This document shows positions 1 through 5,619 of a DNA stretch of 5,940 nucleotides, piece after piece (the first letter of the stretch is position 1; every line of letters starts with the position of its first letter). Under the pieces are notes generated by a model. The model did not search any database, had not been told where the DNA came from, and saw only the letters and a program-made list of their open reading frames with translations. The position numbers and the translations under genes were made by a program. Origin of the DNA: Acidobacteriota bacterium (GTDB lineage Bacteria > Acidobacteriota > Terriglobia > 20CM-2-55-15); NCBI GenBank assembly GCA_003223895.1, contig QHXD01000292.1, forward strand, positions 1,170 to 7,109. The letters run 5' to 3'.

Positions 1-2
1 CG

Positions 3-71
3 GGTTACATCACCCACATCGCTCCCGCACAGATGCGCGGAATCGGTCCCTGGATCGAGAGTGGACAGTGA
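3..71 (+). CDS. Possible 3' end of an unidentified gene (partial)
   Basis: Reading frame 3 is open from the left edge to a TGA at 69-71 and gives 22 residues ending PWIESGQ. Most codons end in G or C, as in the clearly real genes further right, and the stop lies 47 bp before the convergent stop of the ABC-F gene, a normal spacing for two genes meeting tail to tail. I do not recognise the family and the fragment is too short to assign one. Frame 2 is also open for a similar length (stop at about 90), so the choice of frame rests only on codon style. The gap at 72-118 shows no strong hairpin followed by a T run. Confidence 0.3.
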   Translation, partial: GYITHIAPAQMRGIGPWIESGQ

Positions 72-118
72 TTCAGGATGTCGGGCTTTAGGCGTAGCCA
101 TATCATGCCCAAGTCAAT

Positions 119-991
119 CTAGGCTGGTCGAGCCGCGTGCCCTTTGAGGATGATCTCCCGTTCAATGCCTACTTCGCTAATGAAAGCCTGATCGTGAGAA
201 ACGATGATCAGCGTTCCCTGATATCCGTGCAGGGCGCTTTCAATTTGCTCGATGCTATCTAGATCCAAGTGGTTCGTGGGTTCATCCAGAAGGAGCATGC
301 TGGGCGGGTACTCCCTGCAGAGAACTCCGGCGAGAGCTACGCGCAGGCGTTCGCCTCCGCTCAATCCAGAGGTTGGTTTAAAAGCGTCCGAACCGTAAAA
401 CAGAAAGCCGCTTAACAGTTCCCGAGCCATATTCTGGTTGTACCTTCCGCTGAGACGCTGGAAGTTACTCAAGAGGGTAGCGGTGTTGTGGAGAAGAAGA
501 GTATTTTGCGGCAGGTATGCGATGTGATCGATTCCTCGAACAAGCGTTCCGCTTTTAGGAATGAGTTCCCCGGCGATTAGCCTTAGGAGCGTGGTTTTGC
601 CGCAGCCATTTGGACCCGTGACCGCAACTCTCTCACGGCCCATGATTGCGAATGACATGTTAGTCACGAGATCGCCGTCGGGCCCTGAACCATATCCGAA
701 CGAAACATCCTTCAATCGAACCGCAACTTTGCCTCTGGGGACCGCTGTTCCGCTGAGATCGATTCGAACACGATTTTCCGGCCGAATTCGGCGGCGTGCC
801 TCCTCTAGATTTTGCTGCGCCTGTTCAATCTTCCGTTCAAATATTGCCGCGAGACGACTTGCAGTCTTTTCCCCTTGCCTCTTTAAAGCACCTAACACAA
901 TCTTCGGCTCACCGGATCCAAGTCCCTCTTTCCTTCCCCTCGCGGATCGTCGTTGTTGACGTGCGAGCGACTTTTGAGCCTTGTCAGTCAC
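119..991 (-). CDS. ABC-F ATPase, C-terminal fragment (linker and second nucleotide-binding domain)
   Basis: The frame is open from about 1066, but the first usable start is a GTG at 989-991, which is simply an internal valine of the intact protein. No Shine-Dalgarno sequence was seen for it, so independent translation is doubtful. In residues counted from that GTG, a strongly basic, Gln/Arg/Lys-rich helical stretch (1-75) corresponds to the interdomain linker that in ABC-F proteins reaches towards the P-site tRNA. It is followed by Walker A GPNGCGKTT at 126-134, the Q-loop in YLPQ near 162, the signature LSGGE at 210-214, Walker B LLLDEPTNHLD at 233-243 and the switch histidine at 266 in SHD. 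TNHLD is the usual ABC-F form. The protein ends shortly after the second domain, so there is no C-terminal extension of the Uup or YheS kind. Confidence 0.75.
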   Translation of the reverse strand: MTDKAQKSLARQQRRSARGRKEGLGSGEPKIVLGALKRQGEKTASRLAAIFERKIEQAQQNLEEARRRIRPENRVRIDLSGTAVPRGKVAVRLKDVSFGYGSGPDGDLVTNMSFAIMGRERVAVTGPNGCGKTTLLRLIAGELIPKSGTLVRGIDHIAYLPQNTLLLHNTATLLSNFQRLSGRYNQNMARELLSGFLFYGSDAFKPTSGLSGGERLRVALAGVLCREYPPSMLLLDEPTNHLDLDSIEQIESALHGYQGTLIIVSHDQAFISEVGIEREIILKGHAARPA

Positions 992-1049
992 TTTTAGGAG
1001 AGACTGTTTCGCGGCCGTCAGGGTTCGTTCTGCAGCCGCCTTTTCCAGG

Positions 1050-1736
1050 TCACGCTGCTGCCTGTAACTTGGCGAAGCTGCCGCAGAAGAGCGTCAGCCT
1101 TCCCTCTAATAATTCCGCGATTTGATCGACGGAAGAGAGCAGCGTTCGGTCGTGGCTGGCGATCAACGCCCCCCTGGTCCATCCTCGAATGAACTCGTAA
1201 AGGGCATTCCGAGAATCCATATCGAGGTTGTTTGTAGGTTCATCGAGAACGATGAATTCGGGCTCACTCAGCAGCAGGCTTGTCAAAAGGACTTTTGTCG
1301 CCTCGCCTCCGCTGAGATCACGCATGGCGCGATCGAAACCAATCTCGGATAGTCCGAATCCAGAGAGTTCGACACGCGCTTTACTACCGATATCCCAGTC
1401 ATTCTGAACGATGTCAAAAAGTTTTTCGCTGAACTCTCCCGATTCTATCTCGGCAATGGCAGCGAGTTGCTTATCGATTCCCAATACCTGTGCAACCGAG
1501 GCGTCTGGATTGAGTTCAAATGACTGTGGCAGGTATGCGATCTTGCAAAAATGCTGAATGGAACCGGACGTGGGATTTAAGTCGCACAGCAGCAAACGGA
1601 CTAGTGTCGTCTTTCCCGAGCCGTTTTTGCCAACAAGCCCTGTCCTTTCTCCACCGAGCGAGATCGAAACATTATCGATGATAGTTTGGCCGGTGGGCGT
1701 AATCCAGCACACGCCTTGAGCAGTAATGCACTGCAT
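1050..1736 (-). CDS. ABC-F ATPase, N-terminal fragment (first nucleotide-binding domain)
   Basis: This is the 228-residue open frame holding the first ATP-binding domain. Walker A GKNGSGKT is at residues 36-43, the Q-loop glutamine is at 71 in YLPQ, the signature LSGGE is at 141-145, Walker B FIVLDEP is at 161-167 and is followed by the ABC-F-typical TNNLD, and the switch histidine is at 195 in SHD. The region between Q-loop and signature is short, with no obvious large arm insertion. The ATG at 1734-1736 is supported by AAAGGA seven bases upstream. Only the last five residues (LQAAA) are out-of-frame sequence produced by the frameshift. If translated as is, this would be a lone nucleotide-binding domain and would not be expected to work as an ABC-F protein, which needs two domains facing each other. 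Confidence 0.75.
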   Translation of the reverse strand: MQCITAQGVCWITPTGQTIIDNVSISLGGERTGLVGKNGSGKTTLVRLLLCDLNPTSGSIQHFCKIAYLPQSFELNPDASVAQVLGIDKQLAAIAEIESGEFSEKLFDIVQNDWDIGSKARVELSGFGLSEIGFDRAMRDLSGGEATKVLLTSLLLSEPEFIVLDEPTNNLDMDSRNALYEFIRGWTRGALIASHDRTLLSSVDQIAELLEGRLTLFCGSFAKLQAAA

Positions 1737-1743
1737 GGAACGA

Positions 1744-1749
1744 TCCTTT
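1744..1749 (-). promoter_or_regulatory. Ribosome-binding site of the ABC-F gene
   Basis: On the - strand the sequence reads AAAGGA, seven bases before the ATG at 1736. This fixes the start of the ABC-F gene and favours that ATG over the overlapping out-of-frame GTG at 1799-1801. Confidence 0.65.
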
Positions 1750-1778
1750 GAATTGAAGAAAACTGGGGGATGTCCGCG

Positions 1779-1791
1779 GCCTCAGCGAGGC
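1779..1791 (-). other. Small hairpin in the ABC-F 5' leader
   Basis: GCCTC and GAGGC, separated by three bases, can form a short G+C-rich hairpin in the transcript about 45 bases upstream of the ABC-F start. No T run follows, so it is not an intrinsic terminator. Several ABC-F genes in other bacteria are controlled by leader attenuation, which makes the leader worth noting, but a 5-bp stem can easily occur by chance. Confidence 0.2.
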
Positions 1792-1848
1792 TGCCGGGCA
1801 CTTCACCACAATAGAAAGGCGTTGGCTGAAGAGTTACATAAAGCGAAG

Positions 1849-1878
1849 TTTATACGAATTCAGGTGTAGCTTCCACAA
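1849..1878 (-). promoter_or_regulatory. Possible sigma-70-type promoter for the ABC-F gene
   Basis: On the - strand, TTGTGG (1873-1878) lies 18 bases before TATAAA (1849-1854). The -10 box matches the consensus at five of six positions and the -35 box at three of six. Transcription from here would leave a leader of roughly 105 bases before the ABC-F ATG. It is found by eye in an A+T-richer stretch and is a weak call. Confidence 0.3.
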
Positions 1879-1922
1879 TCGTTCGAAATTCGGATTAGGC
1901 ATTCCCGATTGGGTGAACGATT
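1877..1922. repeat. 8-bp perfect inverted repeat over the start of the STAS gene
   Basis: AATCGTTC at 1877-1884 is the exact reverse complement of GAACGATT at 1915-1922. A second short stem lies inside it (TCGG 1890-1893 with CCGA 1905-1908, 11-base loop). The right arm includes the last base of the GTG start codon of the STAS gene. As DNA it could be an operator in the divergent promoter region; as RNA it could fold over the start and limit translation of the whole operon. Both roles are inference, and an 8-bp match at this distance could be chance. Confidence 0.35.
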
Positions 1923-2350
1923 TCTTCGCCCATGAGAACGACGGCATCGCCGCTTGCATTTTGCCGGGCGCGGCTGATAGCCTCCACGAACGCTATGGGC
2001 AGAGTGCGAACCTTAAAATCTCAATCCGTGTCGTGGCGAAAGCGACGATTGTCGACCTCGAGGGAGCCATCGATCTTGGCAACTCGCCTGTCTTGCGCGC
2101 CACATTGTTCGAGAATGTGAAGACGACGTCCCGGCTTGCGCTCAACATGAGCGGGATCCGCTATATTGACAGTTCGGGCATCGCCACTTTGATCGAGGCC
2201 CTGAGGAAAACTCGGGACCTGAAGAAGGACTTCGTTTTGTTCGGCCTGAGTTCGGCGGTTTATGACGTCTTGAAGCTGACTCACCTCCTCGGGGTTTTCC
2301 AGATCGCGGACAGCGAAGAGCGGGCCCTGGAGACAGATGCCGCGCCTTAG
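1913..2350 (+). CDS. STAS-domain protein, likely MlaB-type regulator of the transporter
   Basis: A 145-residue protein whose residues 33-135 form a STAS domain, the fold of anti-sigma-factor antagonists and of MlaB. The domain opens with the beta-strand ISIRVV, continues with VDLEGAIDLGNS and then has the hallmark IDSSGI at 85-90. That hydroxyl-rich loop is where anti-sigma antagonists are phosphorylated and where MlaB contacts its ATPase. It overlaps the permease gene by 14 bp, so it belongs to the operon, and its most likely role is cytoplasmic binding and control of the MlaF-type ATPase. In E. coli mlaB is the last gene of its operon; here the STAS gene is first. The start is uncertain: the only suitable in-frame start before the domain is the GTG at 1913, or a TTG at 1961. 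Neither has a clear Shine-Dalgarno sequence, and the first 32 residues are outside the domain. A link to sigma-factor control instead of transport cannot be excluded, but nothing nearby supports it. Confidence 0.85.
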   Translation: MNDFFAHENDGIAACILPGAADSLHERYGQSANLKISIRVVAKATIVDLEGAIDLGNSPVLRATLFENVKTTSRLALNMSGIRYIDSSGIATLIEALRKTRDLKKDFVLFGLSSAVYDVLKLTHLLGVFQIADSEERALETDAAP

Positions 2351-3149
2351 CGTTGTGGAACCTCTTTCCGTTATCGGAGGCGCCGTAGAGAGAGGGCTCG
2401 CGTATTTGGGTGGAGTGGCTCAGCTCCTGGGCCGGGCGTTCGCCCACGCCTTCACTTCATCGCTGAAGCGCAGCCTGAGTTATCAGCGCGCATGTCATCA
2501 GGCGATGGTGATTGGCGTCGGAGCCGTTCCCGTCATTTCGTTCATTACTTTTTTCATCGGCGTCATCATGGCGTTGCAGGGCGCATACGAGCTGAAACGT
2601 TTCGGAGCGTTGCACCTCATTGCGGACACTGTCGCTATTTCAATCACGCGGGAACTGGGGCCGCTGGTAACCGCCATTGTGGTTATTGGCCGCTCCGGAT
2701 CTGCCTTTGCAGCGGAAATCGGCACAATGAAGGTGACTGAGGAGTTGGATGCGCTCGAGACGATGGCGCTGCACCCGATCGGGTTTCTCGTCACGCCGAA
2801 GCTGCTGGCGATGCTTGTTATGATGCCGTGCCTGACAATATGGGCTGACCTTATGGGCGTTCTGGGTGGAAGTGTGTTTGGCGTCACAGGCGCCGACTAC
2901 ACCTTCGGGACCTATCTCTCCGCCACCCGCGACGCGCTCTACATGCGCGACATCATCACCGGATTAGTGAAGAGCATCGTGTTTGGGCTGGTCATCACAG
3001 GAGTGGGATGCCAGGAAGGGTTTGCCACCGGGGCGGGCTCCGAGGAGGTGGGCCGTTCGACTACGTCTGCGGTCGTCACTTCCATTTTCCTGGTTGTTCT
3101 CGTGGACCTCGTGTTCACGGCAATCTTCTATGTGACGGGTGGGGCGTGA
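2337..3149 (+). CDS. mlaE: MlaE-family ABC transporter permease
   Basis: A 270-residue inner-membrane permease of the MlaE/YrbE family, the membrane-spanning part of MCE transporters that move phospholipids or other hydrophobic molecules between the membranes. The family's most conserved block is present at 104-143: TRELGP, then GRSGSAFAAEIGTMK, then EELDALETM. The other conserved block is at 222-241, with GCQEG, TGAGSEEVGRSTT. Strongly hydrophobic segments lie at about 56-80, 107-125, 150-183, 206-222 and 244-266, and the N-terminal ~45 residues look like the interfacial helix region of the family. The ATG at 2337 has GGAG four bases upstream, within the end of the STAS gene. The stop TGA shares its A with the ATG of the ATPase gene, so the two are probably translationally coupled. 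Length and motifs are complete. The substrate cannot be read from the sequence; phospholipid is the family default. Confidence 0.95.
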   Translation: MPRLSVVEPLSVIGGAVERGLAYLGGVAQLLGRAFAHAFTSSLKRSLSYQRACHQAMVIGVGAVPVISFITFFIGVIMALQGAYELKRFGALHLIADTVAISITRELGPLVTAIVVIGRSGSAFAAEIGTMKVTEELDALETMALHPIGFLVTPKLLAMLVMMPCLTIWADLMGVLGGSVFGVTGADYTFGTYLSATRDALYMRDIITGLVKSIVFGLVITGVGCQEGFATGAGSEEVGRSTTSAVVTSIFLVVLVDLVFTAIFYVTGGA

Positions 3150-3946
3150 TGGACGTCGACGGACCGATCATCTCCGGAAGAGATCTCCGCGTACAGTATG
3201 GCGATCGCGAGATCCTTCACGGTGTCAGCTTCGACGTGCAACCGAAGGAAACGATCGTAATCCTTGGGGGGTCGGGCTCCGGCAAGAGCACTCTTCTTCG
3301 GACAATGGTTGGGCTGGAGAAGCCAACCTCGGGAGCCGTCTGGGTCGGGGGAACGAATCTCGCCCAGGCCTCGGCGGCCGAGCTCGATGAGGTCCGGAAG
3401 AAGATCGGCCTTTCCTTCCAGGGCGGCGCACTGATCGGATCAATGACGGTAGGGGAGAACGTGGCTCTGCCGCTCCGGGAGCTTACGAATCTGGAAGCTT
3501 CCACGATTGAGGTAGTGGTGCGCATCAAGCTGGAGCAGGTCGGCCTTATCCAATTCCAGGATTTCATGCCTTCGCAACTCAGCGGAGGAATGAAAAAGCG
3601 GGCGGCGCTCGCTCGCGCGATGGCTATGGATCCTGAAATCCTGTTCTTCGATGAGCCTTCGGCCGGATTGGACCCGATCGTCGCAGCAGGCATCGACTCT
3701 CTCATTCTGAACTTGAAGCAAGCCCTGGCAGTAACGATCGTAGTGGTCACTCATGAACTGGCGAGCGCGTTCCTCATTGCAGATCGAATTATCGTTCTGG
3801 ATGGCGGCCACATCGTGGCTATGGCAACCACCGACGAACTGAGACGAAGCACTCACCCGCGTATCCAGCAGTTTCTGAACCGCGTGCCGGACAGTGAGGT
3901 GAGTGATGATGTGGATCACCTGCGATTGTATACGGAACGAATTTGA
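3149..3946 (+). CDS. mlaF: MlaF-family ABC transporter ATP-binding protein
   Basis: A 265-residue cytoplasmic ATPase that powers the MlaE-type permease. Walker A GGSGSGKST is at 40-48, the Q-loop glutamine at 91 in SFQGGAL, the signature LSGGMKKR at 144-151, Walker B ILFFDEP at 164-170 followed by SAGLDP, and the switch histidine at 202 in THE. The SGGM(K/R)KR signature and FQ.GAL are typical of MlaF/MkL-type proteins rather than generic importers. The C-terminus continues past the core with RIQQFLNRVPDSE and a further ~20 residues; E. coli MlaF has a comparable tail that contacts the partner subunit. The ATG at 3149 overlaps the permease stop by one base. The frame is open further upstream to 3008, but that part lies inside the conserved C-terminus of the permease and is discarded. 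A GTG directly before the ATG is a possible alternative start and adds only one residue. Confidence 0.95.
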   Translation: MDVDGPIISGRDLRVQYGDREILHGVSFDVQPKETIVILGGSGSGKSTLLRTMVGLEKPTSGAVWVGGTNLAQASAAELDEVRKKIGLSFQGGALIGSMTVGENVALPLRELTNLEASTIEVVVRIKLEQVGLIQFQDFMPSQLSGGMKKRAALARAMAMDPEILFFDEPSAGLDPIVAAGIDSLILNLKQALAVTIVVVTHELASAFLIADRIIVLDGGHIVAMATTDELRRSTHPRIQQFLNRVPDSEVSDDVDHLRLYTERI

Positions 3947-3950
3947 GGAG
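3945..3950 (+). promoter_or_regulatory. Strong ribosome-binding site of the MCE gene
   Basis: GAGGAG overlaps the stop codon of the ATPase gene and lies five bases before the ATG at 3956. This is the only junction in the operon where the genes do not overlap, and it carries the clearest Shine-Dalgarno sequence. An out-of-frame ATG at 3951 is too close to it to compete. Confidence 0.7.
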
Positions 3951-3955
3951 ATGAA

Positions 3956-4981
3956 ATGGCGCCAAATCGCGAACGTGTGTGGGTAGGGCTCTTCGTCGTT
4001 ATTGCTGCCGCCGTGCTGTCGGGAACAGCCGTCGGTGTTTGGGGAGGCGTGGGCCGTTCGGGCGTTCCGCACCACGTCTATTTCAAATTCAGCGGGGGCG
4101 TGCAGCCGGGAACGGCCGTCCGCTACGGCGGCCTGAAGGTCGGCACGGTCCAGCGTGTTCGGATCGATCCAGGCGACTCGACGCGAATCGAGGTCGATCT
4201 CGTCGTCGACCCGGGCACGCCGTTGAAGACGGATAGTGTCGCGAAGCTTTCCAGCCTCAGTCCTTTGAGCGACAACTACATCGAAATTTCAACCGGAACC
4301 GAGCAGGCTGCTTTGGTGCCGCCCGGCGGTGTTCTCAATTCAACCGAGAGTGTCGGGATTGCTCAAGTGGGCGATGCGATCCAGAGTCTCGTTCCTCAAA
4401 TTCAAGAGACACTGCAGAAGCTGACTCTCAATCTCGATAGTTTGCAGATCACTGTCGGGCGGGCAAACGATCTTTTGAACGACCGCAATCGCTCGAACAT
4501 CGGGCAGGCTCTCGCACGGGCGAACGATCTATTAAACGACCGTAATCGTTCGAGTCTCTCGCAGTCGCTCAATAACTTCAACGAACTGCTGAGCGACTCC
4601 CGGCCCAAAGTTTCCAGCGGCCTGACGAGCATGAACGACGCAACCGCCCGGCTGGCTCCGCTGCTGGACGACGTGAGGAGGACATCCGCCCGCGCGGATC
4701 AAATGCTCGCCAATCTCGATTCCGCGTTGTCCGAAAACCGGCCGGATCTGCGGGTTTCCATGTCGGAGCTGCGTGAGGTGCTGGCAAACTCGAAAACCGT
4801 GATGGATCAGCTTCAGGGAATCATCAATCAAAACACCGCCAACATCGATGAAATTATGGAGAACATTCGCTTATCCGTCGATAACATCAGGGTTCTGACC
4901 GAGGCAATCAAGAGCCGCCCATCCAGCTTGATCCGAGGCGTCAACGTGAAAGAGCGAAGGCCCGGAGGGATTCAGAAGTGA
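3956..4981 (+). CDS. mlaD: MlaD-type MCE-domain protein with extended helical C-terminus
   Basis: A 341-residue periplasmic protein anchored in the inner membrane. Residues 8-29 are a single transmembrane helix. Residues 38-115 form one MCE domain: VYFKFSGGVQPGTAVRYGG, VGTVQRV, then TDSVAKLSSLSPLSDNYIEIS. MCE domains assemble into hexameric rings with a central hydrophobic pore that lipids pass through, docked on the MlaE/MlaF core. From about 135 to 320 the protein is predicted by eye to be mostly helical, with repeated Leu/Asn/Asp patterns including a 19-residue repeat, and it ends with a basic, proline-containing tail near 321-341 (RPSSLIRG, KERRPGG). E. coli MlaD is much shorter (about 180 residues), so the tail is the main difference; long helical tails are known in PqiB and mycobacterial Mce proteins, where they form tubes. 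Its stop overlaps the lipoprotein start (GTGA). Family assignment is firm; the tube is inference. Confidence 0.92.
   Translation: MAPNRERVWVGLFVVIAAAVLSGTAVGVWGGVGRSGVPHHVYFKFSGGVQPGTAVRYGGLKVGTVQRVRIDPGDSTRIEVDLVVDPGTPLKTDSVAKLSSLSPLSDNYIEISTGTEQAALVPPGGVLNSTESVGIAQVGDAIQSLVPQIQETLQKLTLNLDSLQITVGRANDLLNDRNRSNIGQALARANDLLNDRNRSSLSQSLNNFNELLSDSRPKVSSGLTSMNDATARLAPLLDDVRRTSARADQMLANLDSALSENRPDLRVSMSELREVLANSKTVMDQLQGIINQNTANIDEIMENIRLSVDNIRVLTEAIKSRPSSLIRGVNVKERRPGGIQK
4460..4630 (+). repeat. Three in-phase 57-bp (19-residue) repeats inside the MCE gene
   Basis: Units at 4460-4516, 4517-4573 and a degenerate one at 4574-4630 encode residues 169-187, 188-206 and 207-225. Units 1 and 2 share RANDLLNDRNRS exactly; unit 3 has NELLSDSRPK in the same register. 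Over the first 12 codons, units 1 and 2 differ at five bases, all in third codon positions and all silent. Over the full 57 bases I count 42 identities. This looks like an old internal duplication kept for its protein sequence. Confidence 0.85.
4964..4968 (+). promoter_or_regulatory. Ribosome-binding site deciding the lipoprotein start
   Basis: GGAGG lies nine bases before the GTG at 4978 and fifteen before the in-frame ATG at 4984. The spacing favours the GTG, whose last two bases begin the TGA stop of the MCE gene. The choice changes only two residues of the signal peptide. Confidence 0.55.
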
Positions 4982-5607
4982 ACATGCGTTCCGCTGTCCG
5001 GGTCTGCTTGATCGCAACGCTTTGCACACTGGTTTCAGCATGTGCCGTCGGCCGGCCGATCAAATACTATCGCATTGAGATTCCGGCGCTGCCGCCGGCT
5101 GGTACTGCCACAGCTCTCGGCGTCACGCTGCAAGTCGGGCGCATCGATTCTCCTGCGATCATGCGAGATGGCCGCATTCTTTATCAGGTTGGCGCCCACG
5201 AGATGGGGGCGTACGAATATCACCGCTGGGTGGATACTCCGGATCGCCTGGTTCAGGATTCACTGGTGCGCTTGCTCCGCTCCTCCGGCAGGTATCAGTC
5301 CGTGGACACACAGCGCAGCAGTGGAATGGCCGACTATGTCGTGCGAGGCAAGATCTACGAATTCTCCGAGATCGACAAACCGGAGATCAATAGCCGGGTG
5401 TCGATGGAAATCGAACTCCACGATGCAAAGAGCGGCCGAACCGTCTGGTCCCGGCTTTACACGCACGAAGAGTCGGTCGCCGGTAAGGAAATTCCCGATG
5501 TGGTCGAATCCCTCGACAAGAACCTGCGGCAGGGACTCTCGGAAATCGTCACCGGCCTGAATCAGTATTTTGCCGACCAGGCATCGACGGGACGAATCGG
5601 TCGTTGA
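4978..5607 (+). CDS. ABC-type transport auxiliary lipoprotein (PqiC/YmbA-like)
   Basis: A 209-residue lipoprotein precursor. The signal peptide has arginines at 4 and 8, a hydrophobic stretch at 9-19 and a lipobox VSAC with the lipidated cysteine at 22. The next residue is alanine rather than aspartate, which by the E. coli sorting rule points to the outer membrane. The mature part matches the ABC transport auxiliary lipoprotein pattern: KYYRIEIP at 29-36, LQVGRIDSPAIM with RILYQ at 51-70, YEYHRWVDTPDRLVQDSL at 79-96, and later the beta-rich YVVRGKIYEF and MEIELHDA. It is the last gene of the operon and overlaps the MCE gene by four bases. In the Pqi system the equivalent protein pairs with the MCE protein at the outer membrane, and the same role is likely here. 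It ends 12 bp before the convergent eutC gene, with no obvious terminator in between. An alternative name for the same family is DUF330. Confidence 0.85.
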   Translation: MNMRSAVRVCLIATLCTLVSACAVGRPIKYYRIEIPALPPAGTATALGVTLQVGRIDSPAIMRDGRILYQVGAHEMGAYEYHRWVDTPDRLVQDSLVRLLRSSGRYQSVDTQRSSGMADYVVRGKIYEFSEIDKPEINSRVSMEIELHDAKSGRTVWSRLYTHEESVAGKEIPDVVESLDKNLRQGLSEIVTGLNQYFADQASTGRIGR

Positions 5608-5619
5608 GACAGTCCGGCA

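Larger units (their letters stand above)
119..1736 (-). pseudogene. ABC-F family ATPase, interrupted by a single-base frameshift
   Basis: ABC-F proteins are soluble twin-ATPase proteins that bind the ribosomal E site. They rescue or tune translation, and some protect against antibiotics; they have no membrane domain. Here the two halves lie in different frames. The first half reads normally to F-A-K at residue 223 (codon 1068-1070), then runs out of frame into a TGA at 1050-1052. Dropping one A from the AA at 1066-1067 (+ strand) gives FAKYRQQRDLEK and an open frame down to the TAG at 119-121, for 538 residues in total, a usual ABC-F length. All ATPase motifs are intact on both sides and there is no other stop, so this is either a sequencing or assembly error or a very recent mutation. 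The break falls at the start of the interdomain linker. The gene lacks transmembrane partners nearby and looks unrelated to the Mla operon. I cannot say whether it is a resistance type or a housekeeping type. Confidence 0.85.

Noticed and set aside
1..104. Short - strand frame of about 33 residues at the left edge
   Set aside because: It lies opposite the better-supported + strand tail, has no ribosome-binding site and matches no family I know.
1061..1070. Programmed frameshift joining the two ABC-F halves
   Set aside because: The local codons do not form a known slippery site, no stimulatory structure or internal Shine-Dalgarno sequence is obvious, and ABC-F genes are not known to need recoding.
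561..1352. Several + strand open frames opposite the ABC-F gene
   Set aside because: They are antisense to a gene with complete ATPase motifs, resemble no protein family and carry no convincing start signals.
1601..1801. 66-residue - strand frame starting at a GTG at 1799-1801, overlapping the start of the ABC-F gene, as a possible leader peptide
   Set aside because: It has no good ribosome-binding site, runs far into the first ATPase domain in another frame, and looks like a shadow of that gene.
3008..3148. Upstream extension of the ATPase frame by 47 residues
   Set aside because: This stretch encodes the conserved C-terminal block of the permease in another frame, and the ATG at 3149 gives the normal MlaF N-terminus.
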